Positions 32,776 to 46,499 of a stretch of DNA of 64,000 bases are shown piece after piece. The notes beneath the pieces are model-generated. The model saw only the letters and a program-made list of their open reading frames with translations. It did no database searches and was not told the DNA's origin. Source of the DNA: Leifsonia sp. 71-9 (GTDB lineage: Bacteria; Actinomycetota; Actinomycetes; Actinomycetales; Microbacteriaceae); NCBI RefSeq assembly GCF_001898805.1, contig NZ_MKVJ01000002.1, positions 82,920 through 146,919 on the forward strand, given 5' to 3'. Each line of letters begins with the position of its first letter. Within the stretch, counting starts at the first letter, position 1. Both the position numbers and the translations under genes were made by a program.

Positions 32776-33249
32776 ATGTCCGCGAATCCCCCATTCACCG
32801 CCGACGCCGTCGATCGCGCTCTCCTCGCCGAGCTGCAACGCGACGGCCGCCAGTCGATCGCCGAACTCGCCCGCACTGTCCACATGTCGGGCAGCGCAGT
32901 CGCCGAGCGGGTCCGCCGGCTCGAGGAGGCCGGCGTCATCGGCGGCTATCGCGCGGTCGTCGATCCCGAGCGACTGGGCTACGGCATCCTCGCGTTCCTC
33001 CGGCTGCGCTATCCCAGCAGCGTCTACGGCCCGCTGCACGAGGTCCTCGCCGAGACGCCCGAGGTGGTGGAGGCGCACCACGTCACGGGAGACGACTGCT
33101 TCATCCTGAAGGTCGTGGCGACATCGATGCGGCACCTGGAGCACGTGAGCGGGAAGATCGGGACACTCGGCAGCGTGACGACGAGCGTCTCGTACTCGAG
33201 TCCGTTCCCGACGCGGGCGATCGTGCCGCCGGCTGAGGGTGGAGCCTAG
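32776..33249 (+). CDS. Lrp/AsnC-family regulator
   Basis: This 157-aa protein has an N-terminal HTH (LLAELQRDGRQSIAELARTV, SGSAVAERVRRLEEAGVI) and a C-terminal RAM/ACT-like ligand domain (about 70-150). It probably controls amino-acid metabolism genes, possibly its divergent rhodanese neighbour. CAGAAT (32764-32769) lies 6 nt before ATG. Its stop codon lies inside the convergent tRNA-Ala gene, a 10-nt overlap. Confidence 0.9.
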   Translation: MSANPPFTADAVDRALLAELQRDGRQSIAELARTVHMSGSAVAERVRRLEEAGVIGGYRAVVDPERLGYGILAFLRLRYPSSVYGPLHEVLAETPEVVEAHHVTGDDCFILKVVATSMRHLEHVSGKIGTLGSVTTSVSYSSPFPTRAIVPPAEGGA

Positions 33250-33312
33250 GAGATTCGAACTCCTGACATCCTGCTTGCAAAGCAGGCGCTCTACCAACTG
33301 AGCTAAGGCCCC
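33240..33312 (-). tRNA. tRNA-Ala (TGC)
   Basis: This 73-nt tRNA has acceptor GGGGCCT / AGGCTCC containing the G3-U70 wobble, the alanine identity element. The D-arm is AGCTCAGTTGGTAGAGC, the anticodon stem-loop CTGCTTTGCAAGCAG has anticodon TGC, and the T-arm is GGAGTTCGAATCTCC. CCA is not encoded. The 3' end overlaps the lrp stop codon on the opposite strand. Confidence 0.95.
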
Positions 33313-33326
33313 GGGAGGGTGAATGG

Positions 33327-33400
33327 TGGGGATACGAGGACTTGAACCTCGGACCTCTTCGTTATCAGCGAAGCGCTCTAACCGCCTGAGCTATATCCCC
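33327..33400 (-). tRNA. tRNA-Ile (GAT)
   Basis: This 74-nt tRNA has acceptor GGGGATA / TATCCCC, D-arm AGCTCAGGCGGTTAGAGC, anticodon stem-loop CTTCG-CTGATAA-CGAAG with anticodon GAT, and T-arm GAGGTTCAAGTCCTC. It is transcribed with tRNA-Ala 14 nt downstream. Upstream, TCTAAT (-10) and TTGCGG (-35), 17 bp apart, may form their promoter. The Ile-Ala pair beside gyrA is a conserved actinobacterial feature. Confidence 0.95.
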
Positions 33401-33467
33401 GAATGGGCAACAGATTAGAGGGTACCTGATCTGTCACCGCAAACGAAATCGAGTGGGGCTCGATCCG

Positions 33468-33870
33468 TCAGTTGTTGGTGAAGCCGACGAGCAGGCCGCC
33501 GGTGATCTTCACGGAAAGGTTGTAGAGGAGCGCGAAGACCGCGCCGAGAGCGGTGACCACGACGATGTCGAGGACGGCCACCACGAGCGAGAAGCCCATC
33601 ACCTGGCCGAGGCCGAGCACGGCGCGCAGGTCGCCGCCTCCGGCTCCGGAGATGTCCTTGACCAGGCTGTTCACCTGATCGAAGATGCCGGTGCGGTCGA
33701 GCACCGTCCAGATCAGGAAGGTCCCGACCACCGCGATGATCGCGAGGCAGATGCCGGCGAGGAACGAGAGCTTCACGGTCGACCAGAAGTCGATGTACAC
33801 CAGCTTGAGCCGCACCTGCTTGGAGGATGCGGGCCGGCGCGACGACTTCTTGGCCAGTTTCTCGGCGACG

Positions 33871-33881
<11 letters not shown>
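33468..33881 (-). CDS. DUF3566 membrane protein
   Basis: The protein has 137 residues, a basic N-terminus (about 1-30) and two long hydrophobic helices (about 38-62 and 98-122) separated by a Gly/Asp loop. DUF3566 proteins are found beside gyrA across actinobacteria; function is unknown. The start overlaps the gyrA stop by 11 bp, so it is translationally coupled to gyrA. Confidence 0.88.
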
Positions 33882-38491
<4,610 letters not shown>

Positions 38492-38608
38492 TTAGGCTCC
38501 TGACCGCACTCAACAGTGACTCTCCATTCTACCAAGAGCCGACTGGAGAAATGGCGGAAAATGCCCTTCTGACGCGTTTTCTTCGCTCGGTCTACCTCTT
38601 TTGTGCAC

Positions 38609-39100
38609 TCAGCCGTAAGTATCGCGTGGGCCGCGCCCTGGAATCGACCTGGGACCGCGTTTCCAGGTGGGGGCGTCCGGCCCTTGAAAGCGGATCGACT
38701 GGATGTCCGCGTCGGGAAACCTCTCGCCGATGCGCACGAGCAGTTCCGAGCGCATCATGCGCAGCTGTGTCGCCCACGCCGTCGACTCGCAGCGCACCAC
38801 CAGCACGCCGTCCGTGATGGCGTCCGGGATGGCGTGCTTGGCCGTCTCCTCGCCGGCCAGATCGCGCCATCCTTCGAGGAGGTCGGACTGGGCGAGCGCG
38901 GAGGTCCAGCCGAGCTGCGATGCGAGGGCGTCGACCACGTCGCCGAGCCCGCGGGGGTCGCGGCCCGCGGTGAACGGCTTGCTCCCGCCGACCTCATCGG
39001 GGCGCACGCGAGTGCGGCGGCGCGACGCGGTCCCGGTGAAGAGCTCCTTCATCCGGAGGTAGACGATGCTCGCCTCGGTGGGGCCGGTGCGCTCAGGCAT
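38609..39100 (-). CDS. dciA: DciA-family (DUF721) helicase-loading protein
   Basis: This 163-aa protein has a disordered basic N-terminus to about 55. The DUF721/DciA domain (about 60-140) has VVDALASQLGW, GWRDLAGEETAKHAIP, and VLVVRCESTAWATQLRMM. DciA is the ancestral loader or partner of replicative helicase DnaB in bacteria lacking DnaC/DnaI. Position between recF and gyrB is conserved (Rv0004 position). It overlaps recF by 8 bp. Confidence 0.9.
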   Translation of the reverse strand: MPERTGPTEASIVYLRMKELFTGTASRRRTRVRPDEVGGSKPFTAGRDPRGLGDVVDALASQLGWTSALAQSDLLEGWRDLAGEETAKHAIPDAITDGVLVVRCESTAWATQLRMMRSELLVRIGERFPDADIQSIRFQGPDAPTWKRGPRSIPGRGPRDTYG

Positions 39101-40259
39101 CCGTGGCCTCCACCACCGCCCCGGCCTCGATCCGGACCGTGTGGGCGGCGAGCTCGGGAGGCACGTCGTCGAGCACCGCGGCCGTGATGAGCACCTGCTC
39201 GTAACCGGCTACGGCGGTTGCAAGCATCCGCCGGCGGGCCTGGTCGAGCTCGGCGAAGACGTCGTCGAGGATGAGCACCGGGTCTCCGGTGCTGGACTCG
39301 TGCCGCAGGAGCTCGGCCGACGCCAGCTTGAGCGCGAGGGCGAACGACCAGGACTCGCCGTGGCTCGCGTATCCCTTGGCCGGCAGGCCGTTGAGCTCGA
39401 AAAGGACGTCGTCGCGATGCGGGCCGACCAGGGTCAGACCGCGCTCGAGCTCCTTGGGCCGCACGTCCGCGAGCCCCTGCCGGAAGACGGTGGCGGTGTC
39501 GACACCGGATGAGTCGGTTACCGGCTCCGCGTCGTCATCGTCGTCGTCCTCCACGTGCGCACCGCGGATCGTCAGCTGCGGCAGCAGGCGCGGGTGGTGG
39601 TCGTCGCCGGCGACGGAGCGGTAGGCGGAGACGAGCGGGTCGCTGAGCCGGGCGACCAGATCCAGGCGCGCGTCGATCAGCTCGGAACCGAGCGCCACCA
39701 GGCGGTCGTCCCAGATGTCGAGCGTCCCGAGCTGGTCCGCCTTGATCCGGGAGGCGCGGGCCGACTTCAGCAGGGTGTTGCGCTGCTTGAGCACGCGCTC
39801 GTAGTCGGCGATCACCGCCGCGTACCGGGGATTGCGCTGGATCAGGAGTTGATCGAGAAACCGGCGCCGGATGCCCGGTTCGCCGCGCACGAGGGCGAGA
39901 TCCTCCGGAGCGAAGAGCACACTCGAGAAGTAGCGCGGCAGTTCGCGCGGCTTGATGGCGCCGCGGTTGACCTGCGCGCGGTTGGGTGAGCTCCGGTTGA
40001 GCTGCACCTCCACGAGGAGCTCGCGCCCCTCGTGCTGGATCCGGGAGCGGACGATCGCAGCGTCCGCCCCCTTGCGGATCATGGCCTGGTCGCTCGACAC
40101 CCGATGCGACCCGAGGGTGCTCAGGTAGCCGAGCGACTCGACCAGATTCGTCTTTCCCTGGCCGTTGCGGCCGACGAAGAGATTCGCGCCGGCCGCGAAC
40201 GGCACTTCCGCGGTGCGGTAGTTGCGGAAGTCGGTCAGGGAGAGATGTGTAACTCGCAC
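39093..40259 (-). CDS. recF: RecF: recombination mediator ATPase
   Basis: This 388-aa SMC-like ATPase has Walker A FVGRNGQGKTNLVES near the start, a signature-like RDDVLFELN region, and Walker B VLILDDVFAELD followed by the D-loop. It loads RecA at gaps with RecO/RecR. An acidic insert (EDDDDDDAE, about 240) is unusual but typical of linker variation. GTG start; 14 bp after gnd. Confidence 0.95.
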   Translation of the reverse strand: MRVTHLSLTDFRNYRTAEVPFAAGANLFVGRNGQGKTNLVESLGYLSTLGSHRVSSDQAMIRKGADAAIVRSRIQHEGRELLVEVQLNRSSPNRAQVNRGAIKPRELPRYFSSVLFAPEDLALVRGEPGIRRRFLDQLLIQRNPRYAAVIADYERVLKQRNTLLKSARASRIKADQLGTLDIWDDRLVALGSELIDARLDLVARLSDPLVSAYRSVAGDDHHPRLLPQLTIRGAHVEDDDDDDAEPVTDSSGVDTATVFRQGLADVRPKELERGLTLVGPHRDDVLFELNGLPAKGYASHGESWSFALALKLASAELLRHESSTGDPVLILDDVFAELDQARRRMLATAVAGYEQVLITAAVLDDVPPELAAHTVRIEAGAVVEATDA

Positions 40260-40273
40260 AGAGGGTTAGCTCG

Positions 40274-41161
40274 TCAGTCGACGGCCTTCACCGCGTGGCC
40301 GCCGAACTGGTTGCGCAGCGCGGCGACGGCCTTCATGGCGGGCGAGTCCGTCTGACGGGAGACGAAGCGGGCGAAGATCGAGGCGCTGATCGTCGGCACG
40401 GGGACGGCGTTGTTGAGCGCCTCCTCCACGGTCCAGCGACCCTCGCCCGAGTCCTGGACGAAGCCTTCGATGTGCTCGAACTCCGGGTCCTGCTCGAGCG
40501 CGCGCACCAGGAGGTCGAGCAGCCAGGAGCGCACGACGGTGCCGCGCTGCCAGGCCTTGAAGGTGCCGGTGACGTCGTGGATGATGTCCTTGCGCGTGTC
40601 CAGCAGCTCGTAGCCCTCGGCGTACGCCTGCATCAGCGCGTACTCGATGCCGTTGTGCACCATCTTCGCGTAGTGGCCGGCGCCCACGTCGCCGACGTGG
40701 ACGAAGCCCTCCTCGCGCGGACCTTCCGGGCGCAGCGCGTCGAAGACCGGCATGACCCGCTCGACCTGCTCCTTGCTGCCGCCGACCATCAGGCCGTAGC
40801 CGTTCTCGAGGCCCCAGATGCCGCCGGAGACGCCGGCGTCCATGAAGTCGATGCCCTTGGGGGCGAGCAGCTCGGCGTGTTTGAAGTCCTCGGTGAAGCG
40901 GGAGTTGCCGCCGTCGATGACGAGGTCGCCCTTCTCCAGCAGCGGCTCCAGGTCGCGGATGACGTTATCGGTGATCTCGCCGGCCGGCACCATGACCCAG
41001 ACCGTGCGCGGCGCGGGGAGCGCGGCGACCAGGTCGGCCAGGGTGGCGACATCCGACACCTCGGGGTTGGTGTCGTAGCCGGTGACCTCGATGTCGTTCT
41101 TCTCGAGGCGGGCACGCATGTTGTTGCCCATGCGTCCGAGACCGATGAGGCCGATGTGCAT
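40274..41161 (-). CDS. gnd: 6-phosphogluconate dehydrogenase (decarboxylating), short type
   Basis: This 295-aa enzyme has GLIGLGRMGNNMRARL for cofactor binding, VIDGGNSRF, AGVSGGIWG, and the catalytic Lys in GAGHYAKMVHNGIEY. The short form resembles NAD-linked Gnd enzymes. It makes ribulose 5-phosphate in the pentose-phosphate pathway. Its position between dnaN and recF is a known actinobacterial arrangement. AGAAGGA precedes ATG. Confidence 0.94.
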   Translation of the reverse strand: MHIGLIGLGRMGNNMRARLEKNDIEVTGYDTNPEVSDVATLADLVAALPAPRTVWVMVPAGEITDNVIRDLEPLLEKGDLVIDGGNSRFTEDFKHAELLAPKGIDFMDAGVSGGIWGLENGYGLMVGGSKEQVERVMPVFDALRPEGPREEGFVHVGDVGAGHYAKMVHNGIEYALMQAYAEGYELLDTRKDIIHDVTGTFKAWQRGTVVRSWLLDLLVRALEQDPEFEHIEGFVQDSGEGRWTVEEALNNAVPVPTISASIFARFVSRQTDSPAMKAVAALRNQFGGHAVKAVD

Positions 41162-41197
41162 GATTGTCCTTCTTCTCTCGTGGAGTGGGACCGTGTC

Positions 41198-42343
41198 CTA
41201 GCGCAGGAGCAGGTTGGGCTGCAGCAGGTACTTGTAGGAGTCCGAGCCCGCCTGGTCCTTGGAGGTCTGGCTCGTGATGAGCACAGGTCCCGGTTTGTTG
41301 GGGTTCTCGGTCTTGGTGAAGGAGATGCGCACGAATTCGGAGTGCACGGCACCGAGACCATCGAGCAGGAACTGCGGCTTCAATGAAACCACGGTCTCCT
41401 GGCCTGTGAGGAGAGCGTCGATGCTCTCGGATGCTTGAGCCTGCTCGGAGCCGATCGCTTCCAGCGTCAGTCCGTCGGCGGTGAAGGTGTAGCGGAGCGC
41501 GGCCTCGCGCTCCAGCACGAGGGCCACGCGGCGGGTCGCCTCGATGAGCTCGGCGGTGTTGAGCACCGCGTAGTTGTCGACCTGCTCGGGGAAGAGCCGG
41601 CGTACGGGCGGGAAGTTGCCCTTGATCAGGAGCGAGGTCACGGTCTTCTTGTCGGCCGTGAACGCGATGAGCTCGCGGTCGTCGCGGTTGGTGATCGAGA
41701 CGGACACGGTCCCGCTGTGGCCGAACGTCTTGCCGATCTCGGTGAGCGTGCGGGCCGGGACCAGCGCGGTCTGGGTCTCGCCCGAGGTGGTGCCGTTGTC
41801 CCAGTCGATCTGGCGGATGGCGACGCGGTAGCGGTCGGTCGCCACGAGGCCGAGCGTGTTGTCGCCCACCTCGAGCTGGACGCCGGTGATGACCGGGGTC
41901 ACATCGTCGCGCGAGGCTGCGACGCCGACCTGGGCGACCGCCTCCGAGAACTCCTCGGCCGGGACGAGTCCCGCTTCCCCGCTGACCTGGGGGATGCTCG
42001 GGTATTCCTCGACGGGCATGGAGAGCAGCGTGAAGTTGGCCGATCCGGCGCGCACGCTGATCTTCGACTCGTCGGTCGAGAACTGCACGGGTGCGTTCGG
42101 AAGCTTCGACGCGATCTCGGCCAGGAGGCGACCGGAGACGAGCACGCGGCCCGGCTCCTCCACCTCGGCGGGGATCTGCGTCTGGGCAGAGACCTCGTAG
42201 TCGAAGGAGGAGAGCTGGAGGCCCGTGTCGGTCGTCTCGATGAGAACGCCGCTGAGGATGGGCAGTGTCGTCCGCTGCGGAAGGAGCTTCACTGCGAAGG
42301 AGACGGCCTCGCTGAAGACATCCCGGTTTGCTTGGAACTTCAC
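41198..42343 (-). CDS. dnaN: DNA polymerase III beta clamp
   Basis: This 381-aa protein shows three repeats of the clamp fold. It begins KFQANRDVFSEAVSFAVKLL and has VATDRYRVAIR and EFVRISFT near the C-terminus. Unlike the E. coli clamp it has a C-terminal extension ending in YLLQPNLLLR. GTG 42343 has AGGGG upstream. oriC separates it from dnaA. Confidence 0.96.
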   Translation of the reverse strand: MKFQANRDVFSEAVSFAVKLLPQRTTLPILSGVLIETTDTGLQLSSFDYEVSAQTQIPAEVEEPGRVLVSGRLLAEIASKLPNAPVQFSTDESKISVRAGSANFTLLSMPVEEYPSIPQVSGEAGLVPAEEFSEAVAQVGVAASRDDVTPVITGVQLEVGDNTLGLVATDRYRVAIRQIDWDNGTTSGETQTALVPARTLTEIGKTFGHSGTVSVSITNRDDRELIAFTADKKTVTSLLIKGNFPPVRRLFPEQVDNYAVLNTAELIEATRRVALVLEREAALRYTFTADGLTLEAIGSEQAQASESIDALLTGQETVVSLKPQFLLDGLGAVHSEFVRISFTKTENPNKPGPVLITSQTSKDQAGSDSYKYLLQPNLLLR

Positions 42344-42769
42344 GAAGACACCCCTGCCAGCCGACGGATACGGATCGAAAGAATCCTAGCGCTTGCCCTC
42401 TGGGCGCGAAGTTGTCATTCGATCGAGCGCTTGAGGTTGTCGACCGGCCTTAACTGAGAAGAGTTAATCATTAATCGTGTTAACCGCTGTGGAAACTGTG
42501 GATAACTCTGTTGAGACCAGGAAATCACAGGGAACCGCGGGGGCTCGCCCTGTTGATGACCTGAGGAATCCGCTTGTTCACAAGCCGGACGGCCGATCGC
42601 GCTCCGAGGCGCTTTTCACAGGCCCGAGGCGTTCGTCCCCATTAATCGGCGGAGTTTCCGTAACTTCTCCACAAGTTATCCACACGTGTTAATAACGATC
42701 TCTCCCCACTCTGGGGATGAAATTGTGGATAACCGATCCGACCTCGACGGCGTGGCGCGCGTCCGAGGG
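42344..42769. other. oriC: oriC, dnaA-dnaN interval
   Basis: The 426-bp gap holds perfect DnaA boxes TGTGGATAA (42497-42505), TTATCCACA (42676-42684) and TGTGGATAA (42724-42732). One-mismatch boxes are at TTGTTCACA (42574-42582) and TTCTCCACA (42665-42673), and weaker ones at 42488-42496 and 42612-42620. An AT-rich tract (42450-42485; GTTAATCATTAATCGTG) is a plausible unwinding element. The position matches other actinobacterial origins. Confidence 0.88.
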
Positions 42770-44194
42770 CTACTTCCCGTAGCGGTGGTTCTGCTTGATC
42801 CGGCTGGTCAACTCGGTGACCTGGTTGTAGATCGAGCGCCGCTCCTTCATGAGCTCGCTGATCTTCTTGTTGGCGTACATCACCGTGGTGTGGTCGCGGC
42901 CGCCGAACAGCTGGCCGATCTTCGGCAGGGAGAGGTTCGTCAGCTCACGGCACAGGTACATGGCGATCTGGCGGGCGGTCGCGACGGCCTGCGAGCGGCT
43001 GGAGCCATAGAGGTCGTCGACGCTGAGCTTGAAGTACTCGGCGGTGTTGGTGATGATGTCGGTCGGCGCGATCACGTTGTCGTCGTCGAGCGTGATCAGG
43101 TCCTTCAGCACCGTCTGCACCAGGGGCATGTCGACCGGGGTGCGGTTGAGGCTCGCGAACGCGGTAACGCGGATGAGCGTCCCCTCCAGTTCGCGGATGT
43201 TGCTCGACACCTTCGACGCCATGAACTCGAGGATGTCGTCCGGCACCTGGATCTTCTCGCTCTGCGCCTTCTTGCGCAGGATGGCGATGCGGGTCTCGAG
43301 GTCGGGCACCTGGACGTCGGTGATGAGGCCCCACTCGAAGCGCGAGCGCATGCGGTCCTCGAAGCCGGTGAGGTGCTTCGGCGGCAGGTCGCTGGTGATG
43401 ACCACCTGCTTGTTGTGGTCGTGCAGCGTGTTGAACGTGTGGAAGAACGCCTCCTGCGTCTCGACCGCGCGCTGGAGGAACTGGATGTCGTCGATCAGCA
43501 GGATGTCGATGTTGCGGTACCGCGCCTGGAACGAGGAGCCGCGGTTGTTGGCGATCGAGTTGATGAAGTCGTTGGTGAACTCCTCGCTCGACACGTACCG
43601 GACGCGGATGCCGGGGTAGAGGCTCATCGCGTAGTGGCCGATGGCGTGGAGGAGGTGCGTCTTGCCGAGCCCGGAATCCCCGTAGATGAAGAGGGGGTTG
43701 TACGCCTTGGCGGGGGCTTCGGCCACGGCGACCGCGGCCGCGTGCGCGAATCGGTTCGACTGGCCGATGACGAAGTTGTCGAAGCTGTACTTGGAGTTGA
43801 GGCGGGTGTCGCCGTTGCGCGGGGGCGCCGTGATCTCGGTCGGAGGGGAGACCATCGGCGAGGCGTTCTCGAGGTAGGGGGCGGGCTCCGGCTCGACCGG
43901 GCCGGCCATCGTCTCCTGCTGGATCTCGGGATTGACGACGATCGCGAAGGTGTTGACGGCGAGGGTCTCGTCGAGGGCGCCGATCGCGCTCAGGAGAGGG
44001 ACGCGGCTGCGCTGCTCGATCATCCCGCGCGTGAACTCGTTCGGCACCTCCAGATAGAAGGTTCCGGCCATGATGCCCTTGGGCTCGACCAGGCTGAGGA
44101 ATCCGTAGAGCTGCGGGGTGATGCGGTCGTCCGTCTCGAGCTTTCCCAGCACGGACTGCCATGCCGCAGAAATGGACTCTTCGCCGCCTGCCAT
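42770..44194 (-). CDS. dnaA: chromosomal replication initiator DnaA
   Basis: This 474-aa protein has domain I (about 1-85), a short Pro-rich domain II (about 95-125) and an AAA+ domain (about 130-345; Walker A GDSGLGKTHL, Walker B LLIDDIQFL). Domain IV follows with the DnaA-box-binding GGRDHTTVMYA. Domain II is far shorter than in Streptomyces. Flanking DnaA boxes on both sides allow autoregulation. Confidence 0.97.
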   Translation of the reverse strand: MAGGEESISAAWQSVLGKLETDDRITPQLYGFLSLVEPKGIMAGTFYLEVPNEFTRGMIEQRSRVPLLSAIGALDETLAVNTFAIVVNPEIQQETMAGPVEPEPAPYLENASPMVSPPTEITAPPRNGDTRLNSKYSFDNFVIGQSNRFAHAAAVAVAEAPAKAYNPLFIYGDSGLGKTHLLHAIGHYAMSLYPGIRVRYVSSEEFTNDFINSIANNRGSSFQARYRNIDILLIDDIQFLQRAVETQEAFFHTFNTLHDHNKQVVITSDLPPKHLTGFEDRMRSRFEWGLITDVQVPDLETRIAILRKKAQSEKIQVPDDILEFMASKVSSNIRELEGTLIRVTAFASLNRTPVDMPLVQTVLKDLITLDDDNVIAPTDIITNTAEYFKLSVDDLYGSSRSQAVATARQIAMYLCRELTNLSLPKIGQLFGGRDHTTVMYANKKISELMKERRSIYNQVTELTSRIKQNHRYGK

Positions 44195-44647
44195 CGTTCC
44201 CCGTCTTCGTTCTCATGTGGATGCCGTCGCCCGACGGAGACGAGTCGTCCCCCGGAGGGCTCGAGTCAGGCTGCGGCAGATGTGCCGTCGGTGGGTATGC
44301 ACAGAGTTATCCACTGCCGTGTGTGCAATACCGTAGTGATCCCCGGCCTTTTTGACTCAGGCTGGGGATAACTTTGGTCCTCACGGTAACTTGTCCACAG
44401 GTTGTGGATCAAATTCGACTCGTGGAATACGTCGCGGATGCACGGCGCGTCGTCGCGACGGATCCTGCAAATCCCGTGCATAATCAGTGGATTTGACTCG
44501 ATCGGTTTGACCTCGGTCCTTTATAGGCCGTAGTTTTAATCAGTTGACTTCAGCCGTTCAGGCTGCCCTGAAACTTTTCTGGCCTCCCCGTGCTGGCGAT
44601 ATCCATCAGCACCGGCCTGCGAAGACACCACCACGGAGATAGAGATT
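44195..44647. other. rpmH-dnaA intergenic region with DnaA boxes
   Basis: The 453-bp divergent region holds a perfect box TTGTCCACA (44391-44399) and one-mismatch boxes TTATCCACT (44307-44315), TGGGGATAA (44363-44371) and TGTGGATCA (44403-44411). They lie upstream of dnaA and probably serve its autoregulation or form the second part of the origin. The rpmH promoter is at its right end. Confidence 0.8.
44507..44536 (+). promoter_or_regulatory. rpmH promoter candidate
   Basis: TTGACC (44507-44512) and TAGTTT (44531-44536) are spaced by 18 bp, giving a leader of about 100 nt to rpmH. A second TTGACT lies at 44493-44498. Confidence 0.5.
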
Positions 44648-44785
44648 ATGAGCAAGAGAACGTTCCAGCCGAACAACCGCAAGCGCGCCAAGACCCACGG
44701 CTTCCGCCTCCGCATGCGCACGCGTGCCGGCCGCGCCATCCTCTCGGCCCGTCGCTCCAAGGGCCGCGAGAAGCTCTCGGCGTAG
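44648..44785 (+). CDS. rpmH: 50S ribosomal protein L34
   Basis: The protein has 45 residues, starting [20 protein letters not shown] and ending SKGREKLSA, the conserved L34 sequence. GGAG lies 9 nt upstream of ATG. It heads the rpmH-rnpA-yidD-yidC-khpB-rsmG operon transcribed away from dnaA. Confidence 0.97.
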   Translation: MSKRTFQPNNRKRAKTHGFRLRMRTRAGRAILSARRSKGREKLSA

Positions 44786-44794
44786 TACCGACCG

Positions 44795-45163
44795 GTGCTC
44801 GCGAAAGCCAATCGCATCACGCGGGGGGCGGACTACCGGGCGACGGTGCGCAAGGGTTCCCGCTTCACGGCGGACAACACCATCGCGTACGTCCGTCCGA
44901 ACGCCGATCCCGACGTGGTGCGATTCGGTTTTATCGTGAGCAAGACGGTCGGTAACGCCGTGCGCCGCAATCTGGTGCGCCGCCGCCTCAAGGCAGCTGC
45001 GTACGAGGTGCTCCCGACTCTCCGAGAGAGCGCCGGGACGGTGGGCGGAGTGGACATCGTGATCAGAGCATTACCAGCTTCTGCGGAGGCCCGGTGGGCT
45101 ACCCTGCACGAAGAGCTCACCCGAGCCGTCAGCCGCTACGTCCGTCGTAGCTCCACCAGATAA
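44795..45163 (+). CDS. rnpA: ribonuclease P protein component
   Basis: This 122-aa basic protein binds the RNase P RNA and helps mature tRNA 5' ends. The signature GNAVRRNLVRRRLKAA (about 52-67) is intact. It starts at GTG 44795, 9 nt after rpmH. Confidence 0.95.
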   Translation: MLAKANRITRGADYRATVRKGSRFTADNTIAYVRPNADPDVVRFGFIVSKTVGNAVRRNLVRRRLKAAAYEVLPTLRESAGTVGGVDIVIRALPASAEARWATLHEELTRAVSRYVRRSSTR

Positions 45164-45180
45164 AAGGGCAACGTCCGTCC

Positions 45181-45507
45181 ATGTACGCCGCGATCACCGC
45201 AGTTCTGCTCGTTCCGCGGAACGTCGCCGTGCTGATCCTGCGGGCGTACCGGGCGGTCATCTCGCCGCTCTACGGAGACGTCTGCCGTTACTACCCGTCG
45301 TGCTCGGCCTACACACTCCAGGCCATCCAGCAGCACGGTGTGGTGGTCGGGAGCGTCCTCGGTGTGCGCCGCATCATCCGCTGCCATCCGTGGGCGGCGG
45401 GAGGGGTCGATGACGTCCCCGTGAAGAAGCGCCAGCGCTACCGGGTCACTCCGTTCGGATTCGTCGTCGCCACGGGCGGCAGCAGCTTTAGCCAGAGAAG
45501 GGCCTAG
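45181..45507 (+). CDS. yidD: YidD: membrane protein insertion efficiency factor
   Basis: This 108-aa protein has the family core RAYRAVISPLYGDVCRYYPSCSAYTLQAIQQHG and RCHPWAAGGVDDVP. It associates with the membrane near YidC. The C-terminus after about 85 is variable. It sits between rnpA and yidC as usual. Confidence 0.94.
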   Translation: MYAAITAVLLVPRNVAVLILRAYRAVISPLYGDVCRYYPSCSAYTLQAIQQHGVVVGSVLGVRRIIRCHPWAAGGVDDVPVKKRQRYRVTPFGFVVATGGSSFSQRRA

Positions 45508-45516
45508 CAAGCAGAC

Positions 45517-46491
45517 ATGGACATCATCGGTACGATCCTCTGGCCCATCAAATGGGTCGTGGAGCTGATCCTGGTCGCCTTCCACTGGCTGTTCTCGCAG
45601 ATCGGGCTCGACCCGGCCGCGGGACTCACCTGGGTGCTGTCGATCGTGGGACTCACCGTGGTGGTCCGCGCCGCCCTCATCCCGATCTTCGTGCGCCAGA
45701 TCAAGAACCAGCGCCGCATGCTCGAGGTCGCGCCGCAGCTGAAGAAGATCCAGGACAAGTACAAGGGCAAGAAGGACCAGTTCTCCCGCGAGGCGATGTC
45801 GCGCGAGACCATGGAGCTCTACAAGAAGACGGGCACCAACCCGCTCAGCTCCTGCCTCCCGCTGCTGCTGCAGATGCCGATCTTCTTCTCGCTCTTCCAG
45901 GTGCTGAACGGCGCCCAGAGCGGCAAGGCAGGCGTCGGCCCGCTCAACGAGACGCTCGCGGTGCAGTTCGGAAACGCGAGCCTGTTCGGCGTCGCTCCCC
46001 TGCACCAGAGCTTCCAGGGTGCGATGAACGCGCACCCGCCGCAGGTCGTCGTCATGGTCATCGCGGCCGTGATGGTCGTCCTGATGACCGGTTCGCAGTT
46101 CCTCACCCAGCTCCAGATCGTCTCCAAGAACATGTCGCCGGAGACCAAGGCGAGCCCGCAGTTCAAGCAGCAGCGCATCCTGCTCTACCTGCTCCCCTTC
46201 GTCTTCCTCTTCTCGGGCTTCGCCTTCCCGCTCGGTGTCATGTTCTACTGGCTGACCTCGAACATCTGGACCATGGGCCAGCAGTTCCTCGTCATCCGCA
46301 ACATGCCGACCCCCGGGTCGGACGCGGCCAAGGCCCGCGAGGCCCGCCTCGCGAAGAAGGGCAAGCTCGTCGCTCAGGATGGCTCCATCGTGCTGAGCGT
46401 CCAGGAGTCCGAGCCCGAGAAGCCCATTACGACTCAGCGCGTTCAGCCCGTGAGCAAGAACCGCGCCAAGAAGCAGGCCGGAAAGAAGTAG
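45517..46491 (+). CDS. yidC: YidC: membrane protein insertase
   Basis: This 324-aa Oxa1-family insertase has five predicted helices. The first hydrophilic-groove region has VVRAALIPIFVRQIKNQRRM, and NPLSSCLPLLLQMPIFFSLF lies mid-protein. The Lys/Arg-rich C-terminal tail (about 270-324) may contact ribosomes. There is no large periplasmic domain, as expected in Gram-positives. Confidence 0.95.
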   Translation: MDIIGTILWPIKWVVELILVAFHWLFSQIGLDPAAGLTWVLSIVGLTVVVRAALIPIFVRQIKNQRRMLEVAPQLKKIQDKYKGKKDQFSREAMSRETMELYKKTGTNPLSSCLPLLLQMPIFFSLFQVLNGAQSGKAGVGPLNETLAVQFGNASLFGVAPLHQSFQGAMNAHPPQVVVMVIAAVMVVLMTGSQFLTQLQIVSKNMSPETKASPQFKQQRILLYLLPFVFLFSGFAFPLGVMFYWLTSNIWTMGQQFLVIRNMPTPGSDAAKAREARLAKKGKLVAQDGSIVLSVQESEPEKPITTQRVQPVSKNRAKKQAGKK

Positions 46492-46499
46492 GGACAGCC

